A stretch of DNA of 64,000 nt, from NCBI GenBank assembly GCA_921293015.1, contig OV121081.1, positions 76,339,022 to 76,403,021 on the forward strand, read 5' to 3'. Each line of letters begins with the position of its first letter. Position 1 is the stretch's first letter. Origin of the DNA: Phorcus lineatus. Its lineage: Eukaryota > Mollusca > Gastropoda > Trochida > Trochidae. Under the pieces are notes generated by a model. That model was given only the letters and a program-made list of their open reading frames with translations. It had not been told where the DNA came from and did not search any database. Below are positions 12,165 through 23,374 of this stretch, piece by piece. A program made the translations under genes and the position numbers.

Positions 12165-12864
12165 GAGAGGGTACCCTGATAACATCATTTTGGATGCTTT
12201 AACAAAGGCCCGTTCCTTTAACCAAGAGAAGATCTTCTAAAACAAAGACAACAGAAAATAATTCGGCAGCCCTACCTATTGTTACTACATTTAACCCCTG
12301 TAATCCAAATGTCTATCCAAATGTGAAAAACTATGTACAGGCGCTAGACGCATGTCCAAAACTATAGCACGCTCTAAAAGATACTAAAATGATAAACAGT
12401 AAACGGCAGAGCAAAAACCTGAAACAACTGTAAACTAAAGCGTGCTTTAAAGATCAAAAACCTGAATTAAGTGGAAGTATCACAAAATGTAATAGGCCGA
12501 ATTGCGGCACATGTACACACATTTTGGAGTCTAATTCATTCACCTTTAGGAATAATTCAAAATTCAAAATAATGGAAAATATATCTTGCGCCTATAATAT
12601 GCAATAACATGCGCTGGTTGTTGCGAAGAGTATATTTGTCGAACGGGGGATACATTAAGGGCGAGAGTCCGAGTGCATAAACAACAGATTAAAACACCAA
12701 ACTATAGATGTATACCCCTTAGCGCACATATAGATGAATGCGCAAAGAATTGCAATCCCCAGTTCACAATCTGTCCTATATATAAAATGCGCATAGATAA
12801 TGAAGAGCTGAGGAAAATAAAAGAACGATTCTTTATTGATGGATATACCCCTAACTTGAACTAA
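12165..12864 (+). pseudogene. Penelope-like protein, C-terminal part with GIY-YIG endonuclease, broken
   Basis: Reading across several in-frame stops and at least one frameshift, the plus strand encodes, in order: the end of a reverse-transcriptase domain (RGYPDNIILDALTKARSF), a linker starting VTTFNPCNPNVYPNVKNYV, a zinc-finger-like CNRPNCGTCTHILESNSFTF with the CxxxxCxxC spacing seen in Penelope-like proteins, and the GIY-YIG region (CAGCCEEYICRTGDTLRARV, then HKQQI...PLSAHIDECAKN and a C-terminal KERFFIDGYTPNLN ending at 12864). In the usual EYIGxTGDTLRxRVRVH block the Gly after EYI is Cys here. Penelope-like elements copy by target-primed reverse transcription, with the GIY-YIG domain nicking DNA. 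The order and motifs make the assignment firm. The stops, the shift and the truncation show the copy is dead. Confidence 0.88.
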
Positions 12865-13062
12865 TATGAAATCATGTTGACGTCGCATTTACTATATATA
12901 TTTTTAGTGATATGGATATGACGTCATGAATTACGTCCCTTGACATTGTTAACGCTATACCATTAGCAACACAATGTATAAGTTACCCTGATGATCACTA
13001 TATTGTGAAACCGGTTGGTAATGGTTTGTTATTTTCAAAGAATATATATATATATATATATA

Positions 13063-16000
13063 CACACCGACAATCAAGTTAATCTTTGGTTGATATCGTC
13101 GGGAACATATTCATTAACATACCGTTGAAAATTTATTGCCATATTTACATAGGCATCAACAACCAATCAAAATCTTACGATCCATCATTACATAAACTCC
13201 TATCCCTTGATTAAACTCCGCTGGTTGAAAAGAGGGTAATCCTGTGTGCGCAATCAGATAAGAGTGGAGCGTAAATTTGAATTTAACAGTAACAGAATAC
13301 TGTGTTGTGAATAGGCTAACCTTCTCCCTAAATTGTTTCTCCTAGACGTTGCCAAACAAAGTACATGTTTTCTGCTTTTGAGATAATCCTTTTTTGGTTA
13401 TGTTTTTTGTTAAGACATTTATTTGATTTCGACATACTTGGGATATAGTCAGCGAACAAATCAAACGATACGATTAATAAAATCTTGCAGGCTAACGGCA
13501 GTTACTGTCAAATTACTTTATGTCTTATTATCAATGTATAATTGTGTACACTTATATGTTGCGACTTAAAACATTGTGATACGCGTGCCTATGTCAAAAA
13601 TGAGAATATTACACACTTTCATATACTTATTTTGATATTTTATATGTAGGGAAATAGTATATTTGATGTAAGTAAAAGTTTACAGTGATGATTCGAAATA
13701 TGAACAGTACGGTAAAGTACTCAGTAAGTGAACTTCTAAGAGTCAACACGTGTACTCTAAGGAATGTTCTTCAAGTTGAAAGCCCTTCTGTCAATTATCT
13801 TCTACAAATAATGTAAAAGTTATTACATAACGTTCATGTGCGATAGAAAACTTTTAATCCTAAAATATTTTAGAGTCTTTATCACCTGACATGGTTTATC
13901 GACACATTGATTTGACATTAAAAAAAAGTTCGTGAAATACATGTAGAAAGTGCTGCCAGACAACCTTTTACAGCTCTCATCAGGGATTACTTAACTTTTG
14001 TTCAAATACATTTCAATGTCTGCATAAAAGATACCTGATATGACGAGTGTGGATTGCTGATACAATCAACGAGTGCAAAGGGAATACTGGTATCACAATA
14101 CACTGTCTACATTAGTTTTGAATTGGCTTTTATCATAAATCGAAGTAAGTCTTCAAAGAAACATGCATTTTACTTTTCTTATAAATAAATGTAAACCAAG
14201 TAACACTTTGAAGTTTAAGATTGAGCTGTAGTGAACTTAACGGTTACAAATTCGATAAGTTTATAGAAAATATGCTACTTGCTCCTGTAACTACCATTAT
14301 GAAGTATGTATGCACTACTTGTTCATTTGCCAATACTATTCACGTATTAGATCAAACAGCTATTAATATTATTATGTAAAAGGTTTCTATATAAAAACTG
14401 TTCTTTTTGGTAATAACGATTTATCTGATGACACTAACTTGAAAATTTGTACGTACGTTTATAGATTTCAGTACAGATTTAAAAAGGACTCAACCTTAAC
14501 CATCCTATATTTGTTACCAAACGCAGGCAAAACATTTGAAAGTTTATTTTCTTTTTTTTTGAATGTACAAGTTTACAAATTGTGTTAAATCATGTTATTT
14601 ATATAATATGTAAGTTTTACAGGAATTTGTTTCCTGTTATAATGTGTTACAGGTTACTTTGTATGTATCCTGTCCTCGTCACGGTGAGCAGTATTTATAT
14701 AGGGGAAACCCTGTTTATCAAACCCTTTCCTGTGCCATCTGGAAATAAATGCAGTTTAAATCAAATGCATATGTATAGATACAGATTGTGATCAAGGCTA
14801 AGTTCAACTATTCATCTTTATCCATAACGTATATATATATGCGCATGAACTCTGTTTCGGGAAATTTTGTCAAACCGATCTTGAAGACGTATGAAAATGA
14901 CAATTAAGAATTGAGTGTTTAGTCGGGTTTGTTACGTCAAGGTTCTCTATATTGATCGTTTTGTGAAAATTATCTTGCGACTGTCTAAATGCATTTCGTT
15001 TCGTTCGCTTCAGTTCAAAAGTTACCAAATGATTAAATTCGATTTCTTCTTTTCATTTTATTGACTAAAGAAAAAGGAATATGGTGAGTTAGATTTTATA
15101 TAAATTCGTCGCTATATTCGATGTGGGAAACGAGAAAGTAGTTCCGGTGAACGTCCACACCGCTTAGATCCGCTAGAAAAGTTTCACAGACGTATGAACG
15201 ATTTTTTGAGAGTTTATGGGAACTAAAGTGTTGTAAATTGACAATGTCTTTTAGTTCTAATAACAAAAGTAATGTAAAGTGGTGTATGGTTATGCCATTT
15301 ATTCCGATAATGGTTATGATTTATGTAAGATAAAGAACTTAGTGGAATTCAATAGTTAAACGCCACTTTGAATTAAGATAAATTGCGACTTTTAGTGAAT
15401 CGTTCTTCGTGACTGAAACTTGTTGCATGACTTACAAACTGTTACAGGGATGTTGCCTTATGCTAAGATGGTTTAACATGGTTATGGAGGCTAATTTGGC
15501 TTTCAAGTAGGCAATTGCAATACAAAGTTGTTTCGAGAAAGCAGTACATTTCAACATGCTTAATTGCAGGATTAAGTATACATATGCATAGATAATGCAC
15601 ATCTCTCTCGAACCGCACTCAAGTAATCTATAAGTATAATCTATATCTATATAATCGTATAAGTTATTTGAAATATGTATAGGTATTTAGGCTGTAATTT
15701 AATTCGACATTATTAAAAACAACGTTGTTTTAAATAGCATGAACCTAAAGATTTTAATACAGTCTGAAAACCAAAAACGGCAGTCGTTATGGTTAATACA
15801 ATGCAAGATCAATGCTTACTTGTGTATGAAATTAGGGAAATTACAGATATGTGTTAATAAAAATATGCTATCCTTGTCTTCATTTAAGAGATTTAAGTTT
15901 ATTCAGAAGTTGAACACATTACTAGTTCAGTCCTATTCAAGAACACAAATTTACGATTTGTGTACAACCGACAATTAACATGTTTGACATTCCTTTGTGA

Positions 16001-16158
16001 TTTCGGCCACATTAATATTTTCATTACTGATTGCAGGTTAGTTGTAAAGAAGAAAAGGAATTTCAATGATACTGTAGAAAGCTAAATTGAATGCATAAAT
16101 CCTAATAGGCCATAAAATAGCCAATTGGAGCGCGAAGATGCGTGCTATAGTACATGTA
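13063..16158. other. Non-coding stretch
   Basis: A+T-rich with short chance frames (for example 14582-14791 and 15739-15978, plus strand). I see no repeats with recognisable ends, no RNA gene and no convincing exon. Confidence 0.45.
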
Positions 16159-16345
16159 CACTACACCCATAAACAAAGTACCCCCTTTCTAGAAATTTCT
16201 AGAACGTATCTAGAACGTATCTAGAAACTTTCTAGAACGGATCTAGAAACTTTCTAGAAACTTTCTAGAACGTATCTAGAAACTTTCTAGAAATTTCTAG
16301 AAATTTCGAGTTTTTATTTTTTGAGAGATATTCAAATTATTTAGA
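16159..16345 (+). repeat. Left terminal inverted repeat with eleven CTAG units
   Basis: After the CACTACACCCATAAA tip and a C-run, about eleven tandem units of 10-11 bp (variants ctagaaacttt, ctagaacgtat, ctagaaattt) run from 16189 to about 16306, ending in cgagtttt. The same sequence occurs inverted at 23190-23374. Confidence 0.85.
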
Positions 16346-17205
16346 TTTTTTCTGAAACTCTATGTTATCTTTTGCATAATATGAAAAGATGAACTGCTTA
16401 TGTTAATTAGGAAAGAAGATATTCAATGTTAAAGTTTCCCTCCTCTACAACGTAACCTCATTATAACGCCCCCTGCTAGCGGAATGCTACGCATTGTTAA
16501 CGCGCTTCCGGCTCCCACTAATGAGCTGTAACGCGTCTTGTCTTGCATTTAGAATGGATGCATTGGCATATGCAATGTGTTTGACAATTTCTATGGTTGT
16601 ATTTGTTGTTTATTGCGTATTGTTTATCTCATATCTTGATATTAAAGTCGGTTTACCTGAGACAGTAAACCCCTGCTGTTAATATTGATCGTTAACTCAT
16701 GTTAACAACTGAAGTCAGCCTACAGATTTGCCTTCAAAAGTAGAATAAGAAAAGAAAAAGAAATACAGTTGATATAATCAATTTAATGTTGTAATGTAAA
16801 TTCTAAAAAAATGGTTTTGATAAGGTTTATAAACAAAGCCCTTTATCACCTCAAAAGAAAAAGTACGTACTATCTATCTAAGTCTTCTAGGGAACATTAC
16901 AAATCAAAACGATAAAGCACATTTCTCTCTGTTAGCCTAATTATTAGATATAAGTATATAGATAGCATTATTAGTATAATAAAGCGTCTTATTAATCTTC
17001 TTTCTATATTTGCTAAATGTTCAATGGGTTGCATTATAGAAGCTAGTGCCTACAAATCAAACAGTATTCTTCTGATCATAAATAGCAGGATATTTATATA
17101 CAAACTAGGCAGTTTGTAATAGCTGTAATCGGATCACACCGCATTTTCTATTTATTATCCCTATCGTTCACCAACTCGGTATACTTATAAAATGCATAAA
17201 CGGGA

Positions 17206-17478
17206 TCAACTTGTTTCTTTAGGCCAATCCTTGGAATATTTGTCTGCCTGTGTTTGTAAATCACTCTTATCAAACCAGCTGAGCATATAGTCCATGGGCG
17301 AAAACAAGACTTTTATTTGAGAAGAATGTGCCCTATTGGTGTCACAAATACAAATTTTGAAATGATTACCTTGTATAAACAAATATGTGACCATTTGAAA
17401 ATTGTCTACGGAGTATAAGTGCCCTGTCCTATATTTTACATGTTTCATGTATGAAAATACGCGTACGACTCTCAACAT
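17206..17478 (-). CDS. Unassigned 90-codon frame inside the 7.2-kb element
   Basis: ATG at 17478, stop at 17206, minus strand. The translation has a balanced composition that looks less like chance than most frames here: a central stretch FKICICDTNRAHSSQIKVLF and a charged C-terminus ending KYSKDWPKETS. It alternates hydrophobic and polar residues as a beta-rich domain would. I recognise no family and no catalytic motif. An internal CAAG|GTAATC could be a splice donor. It lies about 0.9 kb inside the left end of the putative element and could be a remnant of its cargo or of a captured host exon. Confidence 0.25.
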   Translation of the reverse strand: MLRVVRVFSYMKHVKYRTGHLYSVDNFQMVTYLFIQGNHFKICICDTNRAHSSQIKVLFSPMDYMLSWFDKSDLQTQADKYSKDWPKETS

Positions 17479-17844
17479 TTGGAGATCTTAATTGAGGGGT
17501 GCACGCATGGTATAAAGATCACGGTTATGTTCTAAAGACACCCAATCATACGCGCTATGGAATTGTGATGTCGTTACGCAGTTTTCCTTTCTTCCGTACC
17601 AAGTCACCTTAGAATATATGCAAAAGGAATTAGCAAATTAAGTTTCTCTCACAGTTCGTAATATTTAATCTGTAAACTTAACATTAGTGCAAAGAATAAC
17701 CAAAAACGTTATGAGATAAATAGGTGAATGAGATAAAAAAAGAAAAACATTCTTGTTGGTTTAATATAGGACACATTTGAAGTAAATATGCAAATCAAAA
17801 ATACCCTCGTTTCTTCAAAGACTTACATATCATAATTGAATTGG

Positions 17845-18225
17845 TTAAAGGGGGATTGACTAATGTAAAGAACCTCTGCTTGCTCTTCAGAAAATGAAAA
17901 GATTGTAAGAGTTAGTTCTCTGTTAGGACGTCGAAATTCTGCATACATTTTACAAGTGTAGTAGTTAAAAGTCCTAACCAATCAATATTTACATTTGTGT
18001 TTGATGTAAATAGGTTTTAAAAATTACGTTTGAATCATTGACGCGCGTCACTGTCCGGTTATCGATCACAAATCGAGACTTCAACCTGTTTTATTGTCAC
18101 TATACTGAACTCATAAGCAGAAATATGCTAAATTTGTTGAAACAACCATACCTTCTTGATAAAATAACACTATATATGAAGTTTGGCATATTTGACTCTT
18201 AACAACATACTGTGTGGCCCTTTAA
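17845..18225 (+). mobile_element. TTAA-flanked MITE, copy 1
   Basis: Begins TTAA-AGGGGGATTG and ends GTGTGGCCCT-TTAA, and shares a conserved core (ttgacgcgcgtcactgtcc, then atcgatcac) and a distal block (ttgtcactata, catatttgactc) with copies at 18732-19175 and 48623-49094. There is no coding capacity. The TTAA target and TTAAAGG-type tips match the T2/Kolobok pattern described in Xenopus; piggyBac also uses TTAA but usually has CC-type tips. The family assignment is inference. Confidence 0.7.
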
Positions 18226-18731
18226 CTGTTCTGCGTTTTACAGTTCTGCATTTGGAACTATGCCAAACAGAGAGATACAAAACTGAACGAAACAAATCAC
18301 TTATGTAACGTACTGTAAATGATCATAACGTTCACCTTCATTTCCTAGTTGACCTTTATGAAACAAGAAAACGATGAAGACTTTATAGTTCTTGACATTG
18401 CTAGACAATTTCCGTTTGTTCTTCATCCCCACAATTACAATTTAATATGTTATAAATCAATAATGTTTTCAACTATAACGGTATTTTATGTCCATGTGTT
18501 TAAAGATTTATATCAATTTGTATTATAATTTAATAACAACTCAGTCATATTGACATGTACGCAGTGTTATGTTATTCACATATCTATATACATTTAATTA
18601 TATAAGAACGCAACATAGAGATAATCATTTTACTGTCGATGGTTTCTGCGTATTGATAGGAACAAAGTAGATATTACATTCCTAATCTACATTAGAATAT
18701 GACATGTTTTGTAAGTTTGGAAACAGTCATT

Positions 18732-19175
18732 TTAAAGTGACACAGAGTATGTGTTATGATTTTTCATATTACACAGATAATAGCTCAAAGACCATGGGTC
18801 CTAAGTGAGGTTCTAATCGTCTCTCTTAACATTTATTTTTATCTCTAAAATGCCAAATCAAGGAATATTTCCTGTTAATAAATTTGGAAACGGCCGTATG
18901 TTTAAAACTTTTTAGTCACATTTACATGTTCATTACTCAACACTTAATAAACACTACAAACCCATATTTGTATTTTCGTCTGCTGTAAATAAGTTTCCAA
19001 AATAACATTTTGCTCAATGTCGCATGCCGTTGTCCGGGTTTTGATCACACAGACTGAAAATTGCTTATTGTCGCTATACTTAACAGATGTTGAATTTCAT
19101 AAACTACCACTACTTATCGATAAAATTACAAGTTTGACATATTTGACTCCAAAAACATTTTATGTGCCCCTTTAA
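18732..19175 (+). mobile_element. TTAA-flanked MITE, copy 2
   Basis: Begins TTAA-AGTGACACAGAG and ends ATGTGCCCCT-TTAA. The core is diverged (cgcatgccgttgtccggg, then tgatcacac), but the distal blocks attgtcgctata and catatttgactcc align with copies 1 and 3. Same orientation as copy 1, about 0.5 kb away and also inside the 7.2-kb element. Confidence 0.7.
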
Positions 19176-19310
19176 CCAAAAAGGAAATCAACAAGACATA
19201 GCGTCAGTACTATTATGTAACTTGTGAGTTTAAGTTGAAGTGTGTTCGACTGTGTAAGTTAAGGCGAAAAAAAACACGTCAAATACGAATGGTTTTTAAA
19301 GGAATGATGA

Positions 19311-19511
19311 CGAGTAACTGCAATAATAATTATTGTTTTACGTGCAATTTACTCAGTGAACCGTATCTCCCGAACAGGCACGTGTACGGAGAACCGTAAC
19401 CTGGAAAGAATATGTCGTAATTTCAAAGTACTTCAGTGTGAATTAACAGTGTATTCTACAATACACAAACGGGCTGTCGAGACAAAGACGGGAATGCGAA
19501 TCTTTTTCTGA
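19311..19511 (+). CDS. Possible exon remnant, unassigned
   Basis: A stop-free plus-strand run lacking an early ATG encodes a Cys- and Arg-containing stretch, RTGTCTENRNLERICRNFKV, and ends at TGA 19509-19511. Its composition looks coding-like against the local background, but there is no strong acceptor or homology I can name. A second coding-like plus-strand frame with several Cys residues follows at 19906-20135. They could be neighbouring relic exons inside the putative element. Confidence 0.18.
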   Translation, partial: RVTAIIIIVLRAIYSVNRISRTGTCTENRNLERICRNFKVLQCELTVYSTIHKRAVETKTGMRIFF

Positions 19512-19905
19512 AGACTACAACGCCTAATCATGTTACGCAATTCAGTCTACGACAGGGGACATGTTTATTACCATTGGACGGTAGAGGCTGCAGTTTAAAC
19601 ATTAATCATATTCAAAGTTATATAATTCGTTATATATAAATATAAATGTTAAATCTCGCCTCATAAAAAACATATACGGTTAAAGATTATTATTTTCATT
19701 ACTTTTATGCAATAAGAAATCAAATTTAATGAACACACGGTGTATTTGACTTTCTACAAAATCAAACCATACAAAGTTACTTGGAACGATGAATGAACAG
19801 TTGTTGAACTTCCATAGCTGTCATGTCTATCTTCGACATCTTTAAAACGGTTATTAATATCGAAACATACAATACGTCAAATGAATAATTTTCTTTTAAC
19901 CGTGT

Positions 19906-20135
19906 AGTTCCACGACGGACAAGACTCCGTTCAGAGTATCCAGTGTCAAATTGTGTTGCATATAACGGTGTGGACGATATCAGAGGGTGTCAGTGTGAGT
20001 GGCAGGGGAGTTGATAAATTGTGCCTAAACAAAGTCATGAAAGACTGCAGCATGGAAATATGTATCCAAAAGCCGTTACCGATAAAGACGATCGTTAGTT
20101 TTGGTCATAAGCAGTGTTGCACCGGTAACACTTGA
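19906..20135 (+). CDS. Possible Cys-containing exon remnant, unassigned
   Basis: The plus-strand frame includes LCLNKVMKDCSMEICIQKPL and ends HKQCCTGNT before a stop at 20135. Five cysteines in about 35 residues are unusual for chance translation. A GT lies within ACCG|GTAACA near the end and might be a donor. No domain is recognised, and the minus strand is also partly open (20076-20264). Confidence 0.18.
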
Positions 20136-20748
20136 AACAACGTTGGCGTTATGAAAATCTTTTCGTTTAATGAGAGAGTGTTTTAACTGTACCGACTGTG
20201 TTGAAGATGAGATGCTTGTTTTTATTGAAGAAAATGTACAATTCATGAATTGATTGTCCAACAAGCGCCAAGGTGCTTATTTTAAGGCCACTCCGAAGCA
20301 ATTACATATGAGAAAGAATTAGAAATTGTGGGTTAGTTACACGTATCTTATTGCGATCATAGGTTCAAAGAAAGTGGTTATGCATAAATAACATTTCGCT
20401 TGTTTGGCAGTCATTATGAAATGTCAAATCGATCATATTTCATTATGTATGATGAATAGAATTCAACAATCTAGTAATTAGAGCGATGTACATCCCCGTA
20501 GTACTGTTTTTATACTAAATTCTTTCAGATAAAAGAATGATTTCTGTCTTTATTCTATGTACTTTCGGCATGTGAGGAAATAGTGAACAGCGTTTTCGAC
20601 TGGGTGACCACATGCAGGAACAAGTCTGGCTTTCTATGATATGTCTGTTTAACCTATCAGCGTTCAAGTCACCACAGCGGGTGAGAGTAGATAATCTAGC
20701 AATTTAAATAATCTATTTTATTGCCAGGAGTTGATTAATTCTATAGTT

Positions 20749-20973
20749 TTATTGTGTCAGGAAAAACGTTCTTGCATTTGACGCTGTCCTACATTTTACT
20801 GTTCGAACAGATGAATTTTCTCTGTCGTTATTGTTAGGTGTTGTAGGTAGAAGGTTACATTGATATTCAGGCGCGGGATTATTCTTCCTTTTGAAGAACG
20901 TTGTCAATTTAGACATGTCTACGTTCCGACAGGTTTTGATAAGTTTGTTCATAAATACTGTTTGGCGATCCAT
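20749..20973 (-). CDS. Small unassigned frame with upstream TATA-like box
   Basis: ATG at 20973 opens 74 codons beginning MDRQTVFMNKLIKTCRNVDM; the middle is polar (FFKRKNNPAPEYQC) and the end KCRTASNARTFFLTQ. A TATATA run lies at 21011-21018, about 40 bp upstream on the minus strand, which would allow a very short leader. It sits inside the 7.2-kb element in the same orientation as the frame at 17206-17478. The product is unknown. If the element is real this is a candidate element gene or the first exon of one. A chance frame remains possible. Confidence 0.25.
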   Translation of the reverse strand: MDRQTVFMNKLIKTCRNVDMSKLTTFFKRKNNPAPEYQCNLLPTTPNNNDRENSSVRTVKCRTASNARTFFLTQ

Positions 20974-21049
20974 CGAATTGCACTTGTGTGATTTTGTGCC
21001 GATCGGTGGAATATATAAACACTGGGAAAAGCTTAGTGCAATAACGTAA

Positions 21050-23189
21050 GCGTGTCGTGAGAAGATGTTATTTTTTAACTGGGCACCTAAAAGTTCTCCT
21101 CATACACTCATAAACAAATAAAACAGACTTAGAAAGGAAGTGTATTGACAATGTTTATTCCAGCTCGTCAACTGAAGCAGGGATCTAATAGACAGGGATA
21201 TGAAACAAATAACTGACTGTACGACATTACTGCTACACGGGGGTTACACAACTCGTCTCGCTCATTACCAGGTCACTCATCACCGCACATGTCTATACGA
21301 TCCATGACTGAGGACACAGGAGAAGAGCGAGATTACAGTTACCATTTTGACCAGACTTTCCAAGTACTAAATAACTTCCTTGTAGTGCTATAAACTACGT
21401 ATGTCGGCGATCTCTTACATAATATCTTTATTATCATTTCCTGTTCCGAGACAGCTGTGTTTATTGCTGTATGCCTCGCCTTGATTAATTAGATAACATA
21501 ACATCACTGTTGAATGAAGCTTAACCGGTTCGTTCATGCAGGGTATAGCGTCTGATATACTACCGGTAGGTGGAATATGATACCGACACATCACCGTGTC
21601 TATGACAAAATGTAAATTATGCTGTTTTCATTATGTTCAATCTTAATCCAACTATATATTTTAATTTCATTATCTTTTTAATGTCAAAAGCATGTATCCA
21701 TCTACTTTGAATTGACGGGGGGAAATGAATAACGATAAGTCAATCCAGCATTAGGACGAGATAATGTTTATTGTACTTTTACTGAAGTGAATATATCATT
21801 TATGATGGCACAGAACGTTTGTGCCCCTTTCTCTGTAAGAGTGGTAAATACGTTAACCGGCACTGCCAGGTTTGTAAATATCAGTTATAAGTATTTCTAA
21901 TTCTTATCCATTGATGATCAGAAACCCATATCGGAACGCATGACGCGCGAAGTGAATACCTGTCGATACACATCATTAATTTAGCGTAATCACTATTTTA
22001 ATTTGGCCACTTTCGGTACATTGTCTTGAGAGATGTTTTGATATATTAAAAAGATTGTTCACCATTCCTATGCCGTTTTATATGTAATAGAAGGTTTATC
22101 CATCAAGTGATAATGTTATATTGCGAAACGATTGTTCTACTTCGCGCATTATATAAAAAAACGATGCACACTTGCATTTCATGCTTCTTTTACAAAACCT
22201 CGCATTTTTAAGTTGGTTAGCGTAGGCATTTTCCTTTTAGTATTGAATGATAAAAACATCAGATGTTAAGCAGTTTTCTTTAGGCTTTAGGACTTTTTAA
22301 GGATTGCATACAAGTAATCACAACTAGGATTCTCTATCATAATATAATCTTTTCATATTCGACTTTGGTGTAGTGATCTTAATGGAATATACTAGATTTA
22401 TATGTGACAGTTGCTATCACTAAACGCCTTACATTTCTTCATCACCTGTCCAAATGTTGATGACATAAGACTAAAAGGCATATTTCTTTCAAAAAGGGTT
22501 TAATCTGTCGTCAATTCTATGTGGTCACCCGGGCTCATCACAAGAGGCTAACCAAGGACTATTGAAATCTGTTAATAATTTTATCAATTTATCAAAAAGA
22601 TTTTCGGAATTCAACAAACGTTTTTCTATGTGCCCTGCCTTGCTGAAACAATCAAACAACATGTAGTTATGAAGTTATCAGCGGTATGAAATAAGTTTGT
22701 AAATTTCTATTGTTTCATTGAAAGGTGTCCAACATAATCATGCATCTATAGTGTCCTGTTAACTGTATGTACGTATTCATTCGTCCATATGTACGTCACT
22801 TTTTATGTAATAGTATATTTGTTTAGACGCGACATTTATAAAATGAAATAAAATATGTTTAAACCTTAATATAATTCATGTAGTGACAGATTTACACATG
22901 TCCCCAATGTCTCTTCCTTCATAAGCTCGCATACATTATTTATAAAAAGGCAATCGCAATGTATATAAGTTGGAACATCTTGAAGACGAGCGATCTAATT
23001 AGTGCCGATCAGTGAGATGCTAATATACGACGTGCGCTATATATAGATTGCCCCTTGTGCAGCGGTAAGAGGCGCGTTAAAACGAGGAAGATTTAAAGTT
23101 CATTATCAATTATCTCTCTTTATATTAATGCAATCTTGTTCAAAATTTCACAACAGGCAAAGTAAACATGAGGATTTTGAATCAGGTTA
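21050..23189. other. Non-coding interior of the 7.2-kb element
   Basis: No frame above about 60 codons and no recognisable transposase motif. A weak tRNA A-box-like sequence near 23061 lacks a B box. Confidence 0.4.
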
Positions 23190-23374
23190 TAAATTTTGAA
23201 TATTTTGAAAAGAGTGAAAACTCGAAATTTCTAGAAATTTCTAGAAAGTTTCTAGATACGTTCTAGAAAGTTTCTAGATACGTTCTAGAAAGTTTCTAGT
23301 GCGTATCTAGTGCGTTTCTAGTGTGTTTCTAGTGTGTTTCTAGATACGGGGTATGTTTCTTTATGGGTGTACTG
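23190..23374 (-). repeat. Right terminal inverted repeat with CTAG units
   Basis: Inverted counterpart of 16159-16345. From about 23224 to 23345 there are about eleven 10-11 bp units (tctagaaagtt, tctagatacgt and a set of tctagtgcgt/tctagtgtgt variants near the outer side), then the tip ttatgggtgtactg ending at 23374. The outermost units have lost the 'aa', so this end is more diverged than the left. Confidence 0.85.

Larger units (their letters stand above)
11989..13020 (+). mobile_element. Truncated Penelope-like retroelement
   Basis: The decayed coding region at about 12165-12864 is bracketed by two related, inverted short motifs: ctacatgtttcgatttactc at 11991-12010 and ccctgatgatcactat...gtgaaacc at about 12986-13011. 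Penelope-like elements often carry such terminal sequences (pLTRs), sometimes inverted. An (AT)n microsatellite follows each motif (12024-12043 and 13042-13062), a common situation at insertion sites of these elements. Most of the reverse transcriptase is missing, so the copy is strongly 5'-truncated. The element limits are approximate. Confidence 0.6.
16159..23374. mobile_element. Putative 7.2-kb DNA element with CTAG-array terminal inverted repeats
   Basis: The left end reads TA|CACTACACCCATAAA and the right end, on the opposite strand, TA|CAGTACACCCATAAA, both flanked by TA. Behind each tip is an array of 10-11 bp CTAG-containing units and then about 30 bp of further inner similarity, giving inverted repeats of roughly 185-200 bp. 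Neither end has a partner end nearby, so the simplest reading is that they are the two termini of one element. CACTA-type tips with tandem subterminal repeats recall the CMC/EnSpm group, while TA-CAGT tips recall Tc1/mariner; no transposase was recognised to decide. The interior has no long frame, only short unassigned ones (17206-17478, 20749-20973, both minus) and two MITE insertions. Alternative: two independent solo ends. Confidence 0.5.

Noticed and set aside
23055-23085. tRNA A-box-like sequence (gcagcggtaagaggcgc)
   Set aside because: No B box or tRNA fold follows within the expected distance.
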